From Acanthopleura granulata (Eukaryota > Mollusca > Polyplacophora > Chitonida > Chitonidae): a stretch of DNA of 64,000 bases. Position numbers and translations under genes: made by a program. The notes under the pieces were generated by a model that was not told the origin of the DNA, did no database searches, and was given only the letters and a program-made list of their open reading frames with translations. Positions 1 to 10,869 of this stretch are shown piece by piece (within the stretch, counting starts at the first letter, position 1; each line of letters opens with the position of its first letter). The stretch covers positions 6,065,168-6,129,167 of the forward strand of contig JABBOT010000082.1 of NCBI GenBank assembly GCA_016165875.1, given 5' to 3'.

Positions 1-227
1 GACAGCGCAATGACCGAAGCCTCCCACCAATGCGGTCGCTGTGAGTTCAAGTTCAGCTCATGCTGGCTTCCCCTCCGACTTTACGTGGGAAGGTCTGCCA
101 GCAACCTTCGGATGGTGGTGGGTTTCCGCCGGGCGTTTCTTCCCACCATAATGCTGGCAGTCGTCGTATAAGTGAAGTATTCTTGAGTACGGCTTAAAAC
201 ATCAATCAAATAAATAAATAAATCAAA
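1..227 (+). mobile_element. tRNA-derived SINE, cut by window start
   Basis: This is the first of many copies of one SINE family. It carries the tRNA-like box B region (GAGTTCAAGTTCAGCTCATG), the conserved middle (CCACCATAATGCTGG), the 3' block (TATTCTTGAGTACGGC) and an AAATAAATAAATAAATC tail that gives the orientation. The 5' end is missing because the window starts inside it. Confidence 0.85.
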
Positions 228-228
228 G

Positions 229-515
229 GGAAGATCGGTTCCCTCTGAAGGAATCTTTGTTGCCTTGGAGGGAAGATTTGTTCCCTCCAAGGCAAGGTTT
301 GTTCCCGGACAGGGAAGATATGTTCCCTTCGGAGGAAGATTTGTTTCCTCTGGGGAAAAATTTGTTTCTCAGAAATGAAGATCCGGTCCCTTAAAGGGAA
401 GATATATTCCCTCCAAGAGAAGATCTTTTCCCTTGGAGGGAAGACTTATTCCCTCGAAGAAACAATTTGTTCCTTTGAAGGGAAAATTTGTTCTCACGGC
501 GAAAAGATTTTCTAC
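229..515. repeat. 21-bp minisatellite, about 13 units
   Basis: Consecutive 21-base units of the form GGAAGATTTGTTCCCTCNNAG start at 229, 250, 271 and so on to 481, followed by a decayed partial unit. Because 21 is a multiple of three the array is open as a heptapeptide repeat (pattern KIYSLQE), but there is no splice context, so the frame is treated as an accident of the period. The array begins directly after the SINE tail. Confidence 0.85.
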
Positions 516-2668
516 GTTATTTTTAGTCTTAGTAATAATTGTGGTGAATCAGTACCTTCATATAAACTTGCGTTATTGCTCTTCTATAAACAATTGGGGT
601 TTCCATAAAATTAGTTAGATAGAGCCTACATCGAGACACCATTGTGGTTTAAATTAGCCACTACAGGGCGCTGATATTAATACTCCATAAGTGGCTCACC
701 TAATAACTGAGCAGCAAAATGTTTTTCACGGCAAAGCTTATATAATTGCTTTTGACACAGATTCAATGAGCAAAGAGCTATACTTTTAGTTCTGATCTGC
801 GTACAAAACTTTTATACATGTATTAAGTACATGTACATAAAGTGAATGACCAAGTGTACTACTCTTTGTGTACCCGTGCTGCTTATATAGTACAACGCTG
901 CACACTGCCAGATCAGGCCCACCACGTTCTAACGTCATCTGTGTACAGTGTATACAAAAAAGAGAAGTTAGAACACTTCACGGATATCACGCTAATTATT
1001 GATGAACGATATGTCCTGAATGATTGATTTTCAGGAACATGCCTGTGTTCTGCGTCGAAGCACATGTACAACTCAAAATAGTCAGTCGCGTACATCTTTG
1101 GCAAGGTATAAGTTACATGTAAACCATGCATCCAACATAAAAGAAAAACGGAGTGCTGTAATTTTAGCCCTCAATGTCCGAGTCCCAATAATAGTTTGTG
1201 CATCTCTGAAACAGGGATCTATATGCTTTCCCTAGCTTTTCCTTTATCAATATTATAAATGCCTCGAATATGAGATTTAGATGTCGAAACCGACATTCGT
1301 ACACCAGCCGTTAACCAAAATGGCCATTTAGGGTCACAAATTCACTTGCTTTTAAGCAAGAATTAATTTTCGAAAACATTTCATTACGACATGAAGTATG
1401 AAAGTTAATGTATGCACAAAAAGCAATCGGTATTACAATATATGGATGCAGAAGGCCGTTCGGCAAACTTTGCGCAAAATCGACGCTTACATTTCATTCC
1501 ATTCGGTCAGCAATTGTGACGTCCTTACGTCAAAGAAAGATTACAAGTATGTAACTATTGTTTGCGTCATCCGATTGACTTTTTGCAACATTTTTGTCGT
1601 CGTGTACATGTTCTTATGTGACAGTGCGGAAAAGTTGAATATTCATGAGTTTATGAATAACGCAAGATGTTCGGAAAAACGTGAATTTCAAACCCAATGT
1701 GTTTTCTTTTACTTGTATTTAAGTCTAGAGAGGCTAAGCTACTTCATGAATTCCAGGCATATAAAAGTCCAAGTATAGAAATTCTCCTGTAGTCTCTTTA
1801 AGCCCAAATCCAATCTCCTTAAAACCAGATCCTTAGTTCTGGCTGCCAACGCCACTGGGATCTGAAACTGGGCCAACAGATATCGTGTTCCAAGGAATTC
1901 TTGGAACCCTTCGAGAATAAGTAATGTTTAGCCAATCACCCAGCTAGTACTATAACCGCTCGCCCAGTGCGTGGATTCTGTCGTTCTTTTCAACTTTAAA
2001 CCTCAGTAAAAGCGCTCTTGTAATTGCGTATATACGCTGGCATTCAGCACGATTAACACCAGCTGGCCTCATCGCCATGTTTACGCTGAGATCGAAAATC
2101 TTTGGTCTGTCAGAGCGATCCTGCCCGGAGTTTCTGCCTTAAATCGAGACGCAGCCCTCTGATTGGTGAAATGAATGAGCCCCCAGAAAACATATAACAT
2201 TGGCAGTGAATCAGATCGTCTTAGCGCAGCCGTCACAAGATCTGATTTTAATGAGATTGGCCATAATCATTCATTCATTCAGAACATATTGACCTCATGC
2301 CTCGTGTCGCAATACACGATCTTGGGCGACGTCATTTTAACGTATATAGCGTTGTCAGAGGTGTTTTGCTCCTTGTCAATCAAATTCATGAGCACAGACG
2401 AGAAAAAAGTCAGGCGAATAAATCAAGTGCACAACTTGACACATATAAAGAAATTTATACGGAAACTAATAAGGCATTCATGAAACAAGTGAGCAAAAGT
2501 TGATTCGCGGCAAAGATGCTTCACCCCTTTGCTCTGCGTGGAAAGTTGGTTATTCCCAGGGGCGCAGTTGTTGACAGCAGACAAGTGATTGTGACTGAGG
2601 AGGGGTGGAATGTTGTTTAATTCGTGCTGTTTTTGCTCATTTTCCCAGCCTAAAAAATATGTAAAGGT
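516..2668. other. Intergenic, no convincing gene
   Basis: AT-rich DNA with only short frames. A 126-codon frame (1398-1778) has no recognisable domain, and its middle overlaps a dispersed repeat that recurs near 3375-3480. Nothing else is supported. Confidence 0.5.
1495..1600 (+). repeat. Dispersed repeat, copy 1
   Basis: Shares ordered blocks with 3375-3480: a CAATTGTGACGTC-like block, then AAAGAAAGATT, then TTTTTGCAACA. Same orientation as the second copy. The family is not recognised. Confidence 0.5.
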
Positions 2669-2818
2669 TTAAAGTAGGTATAATAGAATAGAAATGATGA
2701 TTCTTTATCTATTATAGCCTGTAGCACCTCGTTAGAAAGTTCAACTCTTCCACATTCACTGTCCTAAAATGAACAGCGAATAAAGAATCATTATTTCTTA
2801 GTTAACATCTCTACTTAA
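2669..2818. mobile_element. MITE-like inverted-repeat element with TTAA ends
   Basis: About 150 bp. The arms GAAATGATGATTCTTTAT (2691-2708) and ATAAAGAATCATTATTTC (2780-2797) pair with one mismatch over 18 bp. Weaker pairing continues outward to TTAA at both ends (2669-2672 and 2815-2818), the kind of target used by piggyBac-type elements. No coding capacity. The piggyBac link is inference. Confidence 0.5.
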
Positions 2819-3057
2819 TACGTATGAATAATCATTATTAAAGTAATAGGTGATATTATCAAATATTGCCTGAGTTACTGACCAGTTCACGAGCAGTTTA
2901 TGCACTTTGATTCCATCAAATTTTATACTTTTTGTTTTGAAATTCTATACAGGCTGCTTTAAAAATGTAAACCAAGTTAGATTCCTACATATAGATTATT
3001 TCGGCTAATATTCCTGTTGTGCTTATCTTATGTGGGCGCGTAATGTTTACTTTCTTG

Positions 3058-3130
3058 ATATTTATAGTTAAATATATTAAATATATTAAATGTTCTTAAA
3101 TATATTTAAATATATAGTTTAAATATTTCG
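3058..3130. repeat. AT-only palindromic tract
   Basis: Alternating TTAAATATATT blocks that can fold back on themselves; low complexity. Confidence 0.6.
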
Positions 3131-3374
3131 TGGAGAAATAGTTCTCGACTTACAAAATATAAACTTGTTTTGTGATGCCACACCTGTTCATCGATGTCAG
3201 ATTTAGTTTGTCAGAAAACATTCTGCCAATCGTGCCTAGCCGGTCTTTTATCACCATTTGTTCTCGGGCTATGCACTATTGGTACAAATAGCTAAGCTTT
3301 ATCTCAAATTACAAAATGATTATCCACTTCTACGCCCTTAATCCATTCCAATGTTTGTCCCTCGTAAGCAGTTT

Positions 3375-3480
3375 CTATTCCGGGTGAAACAATTGTAACG
3401 TCATGACGTCACAGAAAGATTGAACATTTGCAACCAAAGTGTGGGATATCCGCTTGATCTATTTGCAACAATATTGATTA
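3375..3480 (+). repeat. Dispersed repeat, copy 2
   Basis: Second copy of the sequence at 1495-1600, with CAATTGTAACGTC, AGAAAGATTGAAC and ATTTGCAACA blocks in the same order. Includes a CRE-like TGACGTCA. Confidence 0.5.
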
Positions 3481-3957
3481 CGATTGGTCAATTGCAGGTT
3501 CTTGATTGGCGGCTGGGAAAGGTTCATATAGTAGCTAGGCACGAAATACGTTAGGCCAGATTTGGCTTCTCATTCGTTATGCCGTGAGCAAGTAGACAGT
3601 CCATAAAAATGAAATATGACTTAATGTTCTCACTTGATACTTAATCGTTTGACTCTGTCCAGTGGGAGATTCGGGCGGGCTACACAGAAGGGTCCAAACG
3701 CATCTTTTTCTGTCATGATGTTGAAGGGTTTGTTGCACTGCCTATTGCTTTCTCAGCACACATGCATCTAGAACGGTGACGTAATCCAAGAAAGAACAAA
3801 GGAGCACACGACTTTGGACTCCTTTGTTAAAGGCGGGAAGGCGTTTTACGAGTTTCCCATTGGAGAAGTATTCAGCTCAAGATATCAGGTGAAAGCCTCT
3901 GTCGCAGTGGAGGTCTGCATATGTATTTATGTATGTAATATACTATAGTTTTGCACC

Positions 3958-4076
3958 AGGGGCCCGTCTTACGAAGAGGGTGTAACGCTGTGTCAAATGT
4001 AACTACTATGGCTACGTATCTCTACAATATGTGTCGTCATAACAGTTACGTTTGATACATTAGACCGGCCCCTCTC
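3958..4076. mobile_element. MITE of the GGGGCCCGTYT family
   Basis: About 120 bp. The left end GGGGCCCGTCTTACGAAG with internal GTGTCAAATGTAACT is matched in reverse complement by AGTTACGTTTGATACATTAG and CCGGCCCCT on the right. Non-coding. Elements with GGGCCCGTTT-type ends are widespread in marine invertebrates (from memory, not checked). Confidence 0.6.
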
Positions 4077-4960
4077 CCATACAGATATCGCTTATAGATT
4101 AGGTTGATTGTATACCTATAGATGTACCTTGAAGTCTTTTGTCTTTAACACGTAGCTAAGCCTGCAACGATTCAGTGACTATTTTAACAACTTTAGACAA
4201 AAGAAAGAGGAAAAAAGAAATCAAAACACTGTTTACTAGAAATGGATGATCATATTTCTCCATGGAAATTCTAAACAAAATACATGTACAATTGCATAAT
4301 ATTAATCAGTTCAGCTTCGGTTTTTCAGATAAAAAGATAAAGCAATCTCCTAGCTTCCAAATGTAGTTGGTACCGCTGCAACATCTTTATGTTATCAGCA
4401 ATTTCTGTAGTCAGTATGAACATCCTAATTTTCACTCAGTTTCGGAGGACCTTAAGAACAACAACGTTGACATCTAAACAAAAATCAGCATTCAAAAACT
4501 GTGCAACACCATGTTCACTCAGGAGGTTATTTTATTTTATTTTATTTTATTTTTTTTTGCTGACAAATTTGGTAACATTCGCTACATATTTGGTTATATG
4601 TACATCTAATTAGAGAAAAAAAAGAAGCAGAAAATATATAATATAATCACCATACAGATTCAGTATCTCCATCATTACCGACTACTCGTCAACCACAGAT
4701 TTATGTTTTAATCACGAGCTGTTTCCGGTAACGATCATACAGTTATCCAGCGGCATTCAAACGCGTTCAGAGTCATCACAAGCAGTCAGTTCTTGAATTT
4801 GCTCAGTGCCACAACTGAAAGTTAAATCCAACATGGAATTATACCACTTTCGGCGTTATTCGTCTTTAGACTGTCAAAATATCTCCAGCACATCCCACTA
4901 CTGGGATGACAAACCTCATGGATATGGTTCAGGGTAGCTCTAGTTGTTCCGGTTTATGCC
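4077..4960. other. 3' flank of the chitin-binding gene
   Basis: AT-rich, no gene. A (TTTTA)n tract at about 4527-4557 reads as repeated AATAAA on the minus strand and could serve as the polyadenylation signal of the gene ending at 4961. Confidence 0.4.
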
Positions 4961-5172
4961 TCAGGGTTGTTCTAGTTGTTCTGGCCTGGGTCTTGTGCCA
5001 CAGTCAACTTGAGATGCACTGTCACAGAAAAGCGTGTAGTCGTTGAACAGCAGTCCTGGGCCACACTGAACGCGTGAAAACAGGTGACCAAGGTGACACG
5101 TGAAGTACACGTCACAGCGACCCGGATGTCCCACGATGACGTTCGCGCCAAAACTTCGACAATACGGATGAG
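4961..5172 (-). CDS. Exon 3 of the chitin-binding gene (second CBM14 domain)
   Basis: Acceptor ATCCTTCCAG at 5173. Contains a second six-cysteine module (core RCDVYFTC) and ends at TGA 4961-4963. It has no long open frame of its own in the minus strand, so it is easy to overlook. Confidence 0.8.
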
Positions 5173-8038
5173 CTGGAAGGATAGATAGAAAACTTACACG
5201 AAATACAGCTACACGAAGTACAGCTCCATATCATTGTCCTTTACACCTTAAGAAAGAATAATTCACGTAAATAACGGCGGTCAGGTTAATGAGTGGCGAA
5301 AACCATCGCATCAGGCCAGTTACCTGACAGATCACCCTGACATAAAGCCAAACCAATGAGAAGCAAATGGGATCACGCAACCTCCTATTGGACTAGCTCC
5401 GGGGTAGCTCCTGGCATCAGTCAGACAGTGAATAATGGATAATGGATAATGTGACAAGGATAATGTGAAACTTGTCCCACTACCCGAAGGTTGGTTCCAG
5501 ACCAACATAGACCTGTGATATTTCTTTATAAGCATCTTCTCTAGTATCGTTTTATTAACGTTTCTCGTTAACGGCAGCACGGTCAGTCATGTACTCAAGT
5601 TAATTACACTGCCAATTACATTCAGTCGGATCCGGGATCAAATCCGGGTAGAGTCATACCAAAGACTTTAAAAATGGTACTTGTTGCTGCCTCGCTTGGC
5701 GCTCAGTTCTGGGAGGTTAGAACATGCAAACAGAACTGGTCAGCCGTACTCAAAAATATTACGTCCGTCATGTCGATGGTCATATTCACGGGCCAAGGAA
5801 ATTGGGGGGATCCGAGGAATATAACGGAACAGACGGAAAATTTAAGCAAACAGTTGACTGGAAGTTACTTATATTTGTAAAGCCCAAAAGACATAGTTAA
5901 ACTACCTGTCATATTCATTCCAGTAATAACATAAAACCTGCATCTATGGGATGCTGATTCACTGGTACCAACCCGCAATGTTATAAAAAGGTCAACATGT
6001 TAAACCGGCGACCCTTCTCAACAATGTAGGTCTACAGATGGAGGGCAATATTTACACTCCCATTTGAACGCCGTACTGTCACGAATTCACAAATTCTGTT
6101 GTAGAAAAGGTATTCTGTTTATTTGACAAGGAATGTTCGTGCCATTCATAAGTCCATGCAGTAACAAGAATCACGTAGTTCCGCTTAAAACGGCCACCGA
6201 ACATTGCCAGAGGTTCAATGACCGTCTACTCCATTCTATGTAATGCTGAATTATTGGTACCAACGAGAACCGAATATTTCGCATGTACCTATTACAACAG
6301 GCCATTAATCCCTAGTACTTCAGCTGGCTCAGAAATGACTTCTTATGTTTGCATATGAAGATGGCAAAGATTATTTTCACAGCTGTAATTCAAACATTTA
6401 CTTTCAAAGCACCCAAACCGAGGTTGAAAGTTTAACATAGTGGAAGGTACAACGTTTACGTCTCACAAACAACAGTACATTTTTCGCAGGTTTACATTAA
6501 TCAGAACTTTTAATTAGGATAACATTTTTGATTATTCGTAGTTTTGCAGTGATGTCACAGCAGCTCTGGGCCAATCAACAACACTGTCTTTGGTCACGTG
6601 ACTAGTCTACTGGCGGTGAAAACAAAGGAAATTTAACCCAAATTTAATTAATAGGCGTCAGTAAGATTTTGCCATAAAAGTTGAAAAATAAATCTTTAGC
6701 CAAGAAATTTGTCTGGAAAAGTAATCGGAATTTGTCTAGCCTTCAGATATGATAGTTTTAGTACCTAGCAGTTCATTTAACTTTAGAAATAAGCATTTGG
6801 CCTATTTGGCCCAATCTTGTTTATCACCTCCGGTCCCTTGAGAAGTACCCACATGCTCGAAACTACGAATTAACAATTGTAAATCGCACTTACGTGTCAC
6901 CCCCCTGCAGTCATACCCTTCTCCTAAGGCCCCTGGATAATCACATTTTTCTGTTTCCGGATTGAAAGCGAGGCTCCACGGACAGGCGAATCGGGCGCGT
7001 CTCTTTCCCTTGAAGCACATGTAATAGTAGGAGCAGTTATCTGGGTCGGCCACTGTCCCATTGGGATTTTTCTCACACAGGGGGTCTAACCGAGGGCCTG
7101 AAGACAAAAAATAAACGTAACCATTTATATGTGAATTAGATATCTGGCGGGCATGGTACAGAGAGCAGGCCTACTTAACGGAACATGCTTAACTGCAGTG
7201 TTAAATAATTGTAATATATCTGTTCAACACAAATGTAATATATTTCTAATATAATCTCGAAAATAACTATTTTTATTTATGTTGTGATTTAAATTTCAAC
7301 AAGTCTTAAAAGTAACATGAAACTAAATGGTAAATTTTTGTGCTCATCTATAGCCTAAAGATATCTTTTCTGGTAACTTTTCCTCATGCATGGAAGAAAC
7401 ATTCGTAATGGCCTATTTCACTGAAACACTTAATTTGAAAATTTAATTCGCGATTTGAGTAGACATTTAAGTCACATCATATGTAATGCCATGACTCGCA
7501 ATGATATGTTCAACAGCCTTTTCTATTTTTCTCTAAATTGAAATTATAGTCCATACAAAGCAATTTTAGGGTAGACTTACAGAAAGCAGTTTGGCCAATC
7601 TCCAGTGATAATGAGTAACATATCTATTAACGCCTCAGCCTACATCGTAAATTTCGATGTTTAACTTTCATTTTAGTTTTACACTTGTATGCATCAGATA
7701 TTAAACATGGAGATTATAGCATCATAGTATAGGCCTTTAAACGTGTTATAGACACTTATGTTTAGTACTTAAATGTACGTGTATATTTATTAAACACGCT
7801 TGTTTGAGGTTTAACCACCCATTAAACGCGTTGGGCGTTGGGCAGTTTACAGTGTCTGCTACAAAGGCGGGGTGGAATATGACTCACCTGGATCAAGCAT
7901 GAGCTCCCATTTTCCCTCCACCCACTGGTAGGCTGGCTTGCCCCTTCCAGGTACCGTTACCACAGAGACGATAGTCAGCAGAGTCAAACACATTTTAACC
8001 GCGGACATCTTCATTTGTAGTTTCACTTTCGTGTTCAT
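4961..8038 (-). CDS. Secreted protein with two CBM14 (peritrophin-A) chitin-binding domains
   Basis: Three coding exons on the minus strand join with matching phase: 8038-7888, 7097-6894 and 5172-4961 (stop TGA). The product is 188 residues. Residues 1 to about 33 form a signal peptide with hydrophobic core CLTLLTIVSVVTV; in-frame Met codons at 10 and 12 could also start it. Domain 1 has six cysteines at 58, 72, 78, 89, 102 and 114. Domain 2 has six at 123, 138, 144, 155, 168 and 176. Both follow the peritrophin-A layout with aromatic residues between Cys 2 and Cys 4. Both introns are phase 1, as usual for shuffled extracellular modules. Known family role: chitin binding in cuticle, gut lining or shell matrix. 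Which tissue is unknown. A tail of 12 residues after the last Cys is Pro/Gln-rich. Confidence 0.85.
6894..7097 (-). CDS. Exon 2 of the chitin-binding gene (first CBM14 domain)
   Basis: Acceptor TTTTTGTCTTCAG and donor ACAC|GTAAGT bound a 204-nt exon that is phase 1 at both ends. It encodes one complete six-cysteine chitin-binding module. Confidence 0.85.
7888..8038 (-). CDS. Exon 1 of the chitin-binding gene (signal peptide)
   Basis: Starts at ATG 8036-8038 and ends at donor CCAG|GTGAGT after 50 codons plus one base. Encodes the signal peptide and a short linker ending LMLDP. Confidence 0.8.
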
Positions 8039-8129
8039 ATAGTAATGCTTGGAAAGAAAAAGAACACAAGAACTCTATATGTACTGGTATCACAATGAAG
8101 AACAGTGGGAGGATGCGTTTAAGTCAACT

Positions 8130-8347
8130 ATATGCAAGACCAATACTTTGTAAAACCGCTACGTCCAAATTTGCACATCCACAATGCACACACAAATTGT
8201 GTAGCCCTAGTCACCACGTCATTGTGGATGTATTACACAAATTACACAAACTGTATACTGTACCGCTGGTACTCAAAAATTATGTGGACGTGCATTTGTG
8301 CTACAATAATGTGTACAATTCGTACACAGTAGTTTTTAGAGAGTAAA
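8130..8347. repeat. Left copy of an inverted repeat pair
   Basis: Matches the reverse complement of 9378-9580 in many ordered blocks (CATCCACAATGCA, CGTCATTGTGGATGTAT, ACACAAATTACACAAA, CAGTAGTTTTTA). Each copy also contains its own short palindrome (ATCCACAATG with CATTGTGGAT). The 83-codon frame here is a by-product. Confidence 0.7.
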
Positions 8348-9377
8348 TTGTCTACATGCGTTACCACCCTTATAAGGTCAGGAAAATTAATATTGTTTGA
8401 GGGATGTGTAGAATGCCAGGAATAGTTTAGCATTGCGTGAGAAGAACAGTAAATACCAATTATCAAAATGTCATAAGTATGGTGGGCGCCAGATGACAAT
8501 GAATCCAGCATCGATGCTCAAGCGGTGGTTTTAGTGAATCCGGGTACAGGTATAGTGCCAGCTTGTAGAGTACTAACTAGCTTGTGTCAGTTATGGAATG
8601 GGTCATTTCTTTGCGGCAATGACCATGTCAAATTTGAGAGAGAGAAACCTTCACGAATTTCTCAGAATCTAGATTGCGAACATTACCAGCTGTTCACAGG
8701 TGCAGAATAACATTCTCTTGCACCAAAATAGTGAGACGAAAAAGACAAAGCACCATAACCGCGCATGTTTTAACATCAAACATGCTTTCCAAGGCTGGCC
8801 AGTTCTGGAGGATCGACTGATCTCAGAGTGCTCGTGAAAAAATATTCTTCAACGTCATTTTTCCTTGTGCATTCATCAACTCTAAATCTCATCAGTGAGT
8901 TCATTTTTCTCCCTATTAATATATGTTGGAAAAAGAGAGAATGGACAGGAAAAAAGGCTAACGAATTCAAGCAAGACATAAGACATTTAGGTTAGGAAGA
9001 TTATATTACTGCGAGACAAAAGCAATGGTGGAATGTAAAGTGATAGTGACACATGTGCGCATAAATCGTAACCCAGAACCGAGTCACATAAATACAAAAG
9101 TTTCCTCAAGGCTTCAGATCGCCTTCCCCTTGTATTCTGTTTTGGTCGCGAAGAAGCGCTGAAAAACATATGCAAAAAGAGCTCACGAGAATAGGTTTCA
9201 GTATATTAGAACTGGTAGAGATACACTGAAGGCACATATATAACATAGTCAATTGTACTAGTAAGGTTATGTACTCTGTTTATACATTTACACGTGAACA
9301 CCAGAACAATATCACGCGATGATTAGACGAAAGGGAAGGGCTGAAAACAGATTTGGAAAAATCACCAGTTACAGTAA
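8348..9377. other. Spacer between the inverted repeats
   Basis: About 1 kb with no recognisable gene or transposase remnant. Confidence 0.4.
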
Positions 9378-9580
9378 ATAACACACAGCTACTTTATAAA
9401 AACTACTGAGTACAAGTAGTAAACACCATTGTTGCAAAATTGTACACAATTTGTGTAATTTGTGTTATACATCCACAATGACGTGTGTGTTATAATTTGT
9501 GCACTACTGTTACGCATGCATTGTGGATATACGAATTTGTACACAGGCGTTTTACAGAGCACAGTAAATAACTCTCTTAG
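9378..9580. repeat. Right copy of the inverted repeat pair
   Basis: Opposite orientation to 8130-8347, with the same blocks in reverse order. Together they could form a stem with a loop of about 1 kb. Confidence 0.7.
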
Positions 9581-10741
9581 ATGCGAGATTAAGCGGCTAG
9601 AATAAACAATAAGTACAGTTATACAACTGGATCACTTACACATTTACATCAACGCTGAAGTAAACAAAGAGATGAAAAAGAAAATTCAAAGCACAAGTCA
9701 CGCGTTACGTTACCTGGGAGAGTTCCAGATCATAGTTCGCCAGTTTGTTGAGGTTGTGTTCTCACTCTCAGCAGTGTCGTCTCTATGGACTCGGGATCAC
9801 TGGAAACTTCCAGGCGTCATCAGTGATGAGACGGCCTCAGGATTAACACAAAACTCTCGGGGATTCGTGAAAATTCAGTTCTTTAAGGAAACCGGAAAAG
9901 ATGTTTGATTACTCCTCGTCAACCGGAAATCAGTAGCGTCTGTCATCGTCTGAAGAAAATTGTCGAGATGGGGGTTTGGTTGTTGCGAAAACTATCTACA
10001 TGATAGTGACATCTGTATGTGCAACTCTGTGCAGCCTTCAGTTTACACGTGCAATTAGTCCAATTGCAGGATAATTCAGCTCCGTGAATGGCGACGATTT
10101 GAGCGATGTCAAATCTCTAACTGAGAAGTTCTACTGGTTTCAAGGGTGTATATACGAATCCGCCTAAGACGGCCTCGTTGTTGTTTGTCTTCCTCGACCA
10201 AAGTTGATCGGAGAGTAAACAGGAATTTGTTGACCTCCTACTCCAAAACACACACACGCTTGATCCCTCTGAAAACTCTGTAAACTCCGGTGAAAGCTAT
10301 GAGAACAGAACAACGAGAAATTATGCGAGATTCCGTAATACTTTTTAGCGTTGTCTCTTTAACAGAAAATAACAATGTCCTATTGCAATAAGCAGTTGGC
10401 ATACGAAATAGTACAGCATAGAAAGTAAAACGACGACAGTGTGATAATTGGTCACACGTTACTCATGAAATGCGACTTCTTCTTAATTTACCTCAGTTAG
10501 CATTTTAATCTTACTATTCATGTAAATGTTTAAGGACTAACAACTTACAAGCCCCCAAAAGCACGATAGGTTAAGCAGAATTTGGTAAAAAAAGCGCTGT
10601 GATGTTAAATGCAAATAATAGACGTCATTAGTGGAATTACCCCAAATGCTTTATTGTCATCATATTTAATACTTATACAGAATATAACATGAAAACAGTG
10701 CAAAGGGAAGTCTTGGCTACACGACGCAAACTACACATATT
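9581..10741. other. Intergenic, no supported gene
   Basis: A 78-codon frame at 9672-9908 has no recognisable domain. No other structure seen. Confidence 0.4.
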
Positions 10742-10869
10742 AAATTTATTTATTATTTGATTGATGTTTTACGTCGTACTCAAGAATATCTCTGACGCCG
10801 GCCATCATTATGATGGAAGGAAACTGGGCAGAGCCCGGAGGAAACCCACGACCATCCGCAGGTTGCCAC
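10742..10869 (-). mobile_element. SINE, 5'-truncated
   Basis: Begins with the reverse of the AAATAAA tail, then TTGATTGATGTTTTACG and GGGCAGAGCCCGGAGGAAAC, and stops after the conserved CATCCGCAGGTTGC. The tRNA-like head is missing. Confidence 0.8.

Noticed and set aside
375..608. 77-codon heptapeptide-repeat frame as a coiled-coil gene
   Set aside because: Explained by the 21-bp tandem repeat; no promoter or splice support.
1398..1778. 126-codon frame as a gene
   Set aside because: Overlaps a dispersed repeat and has no recognisable domain.
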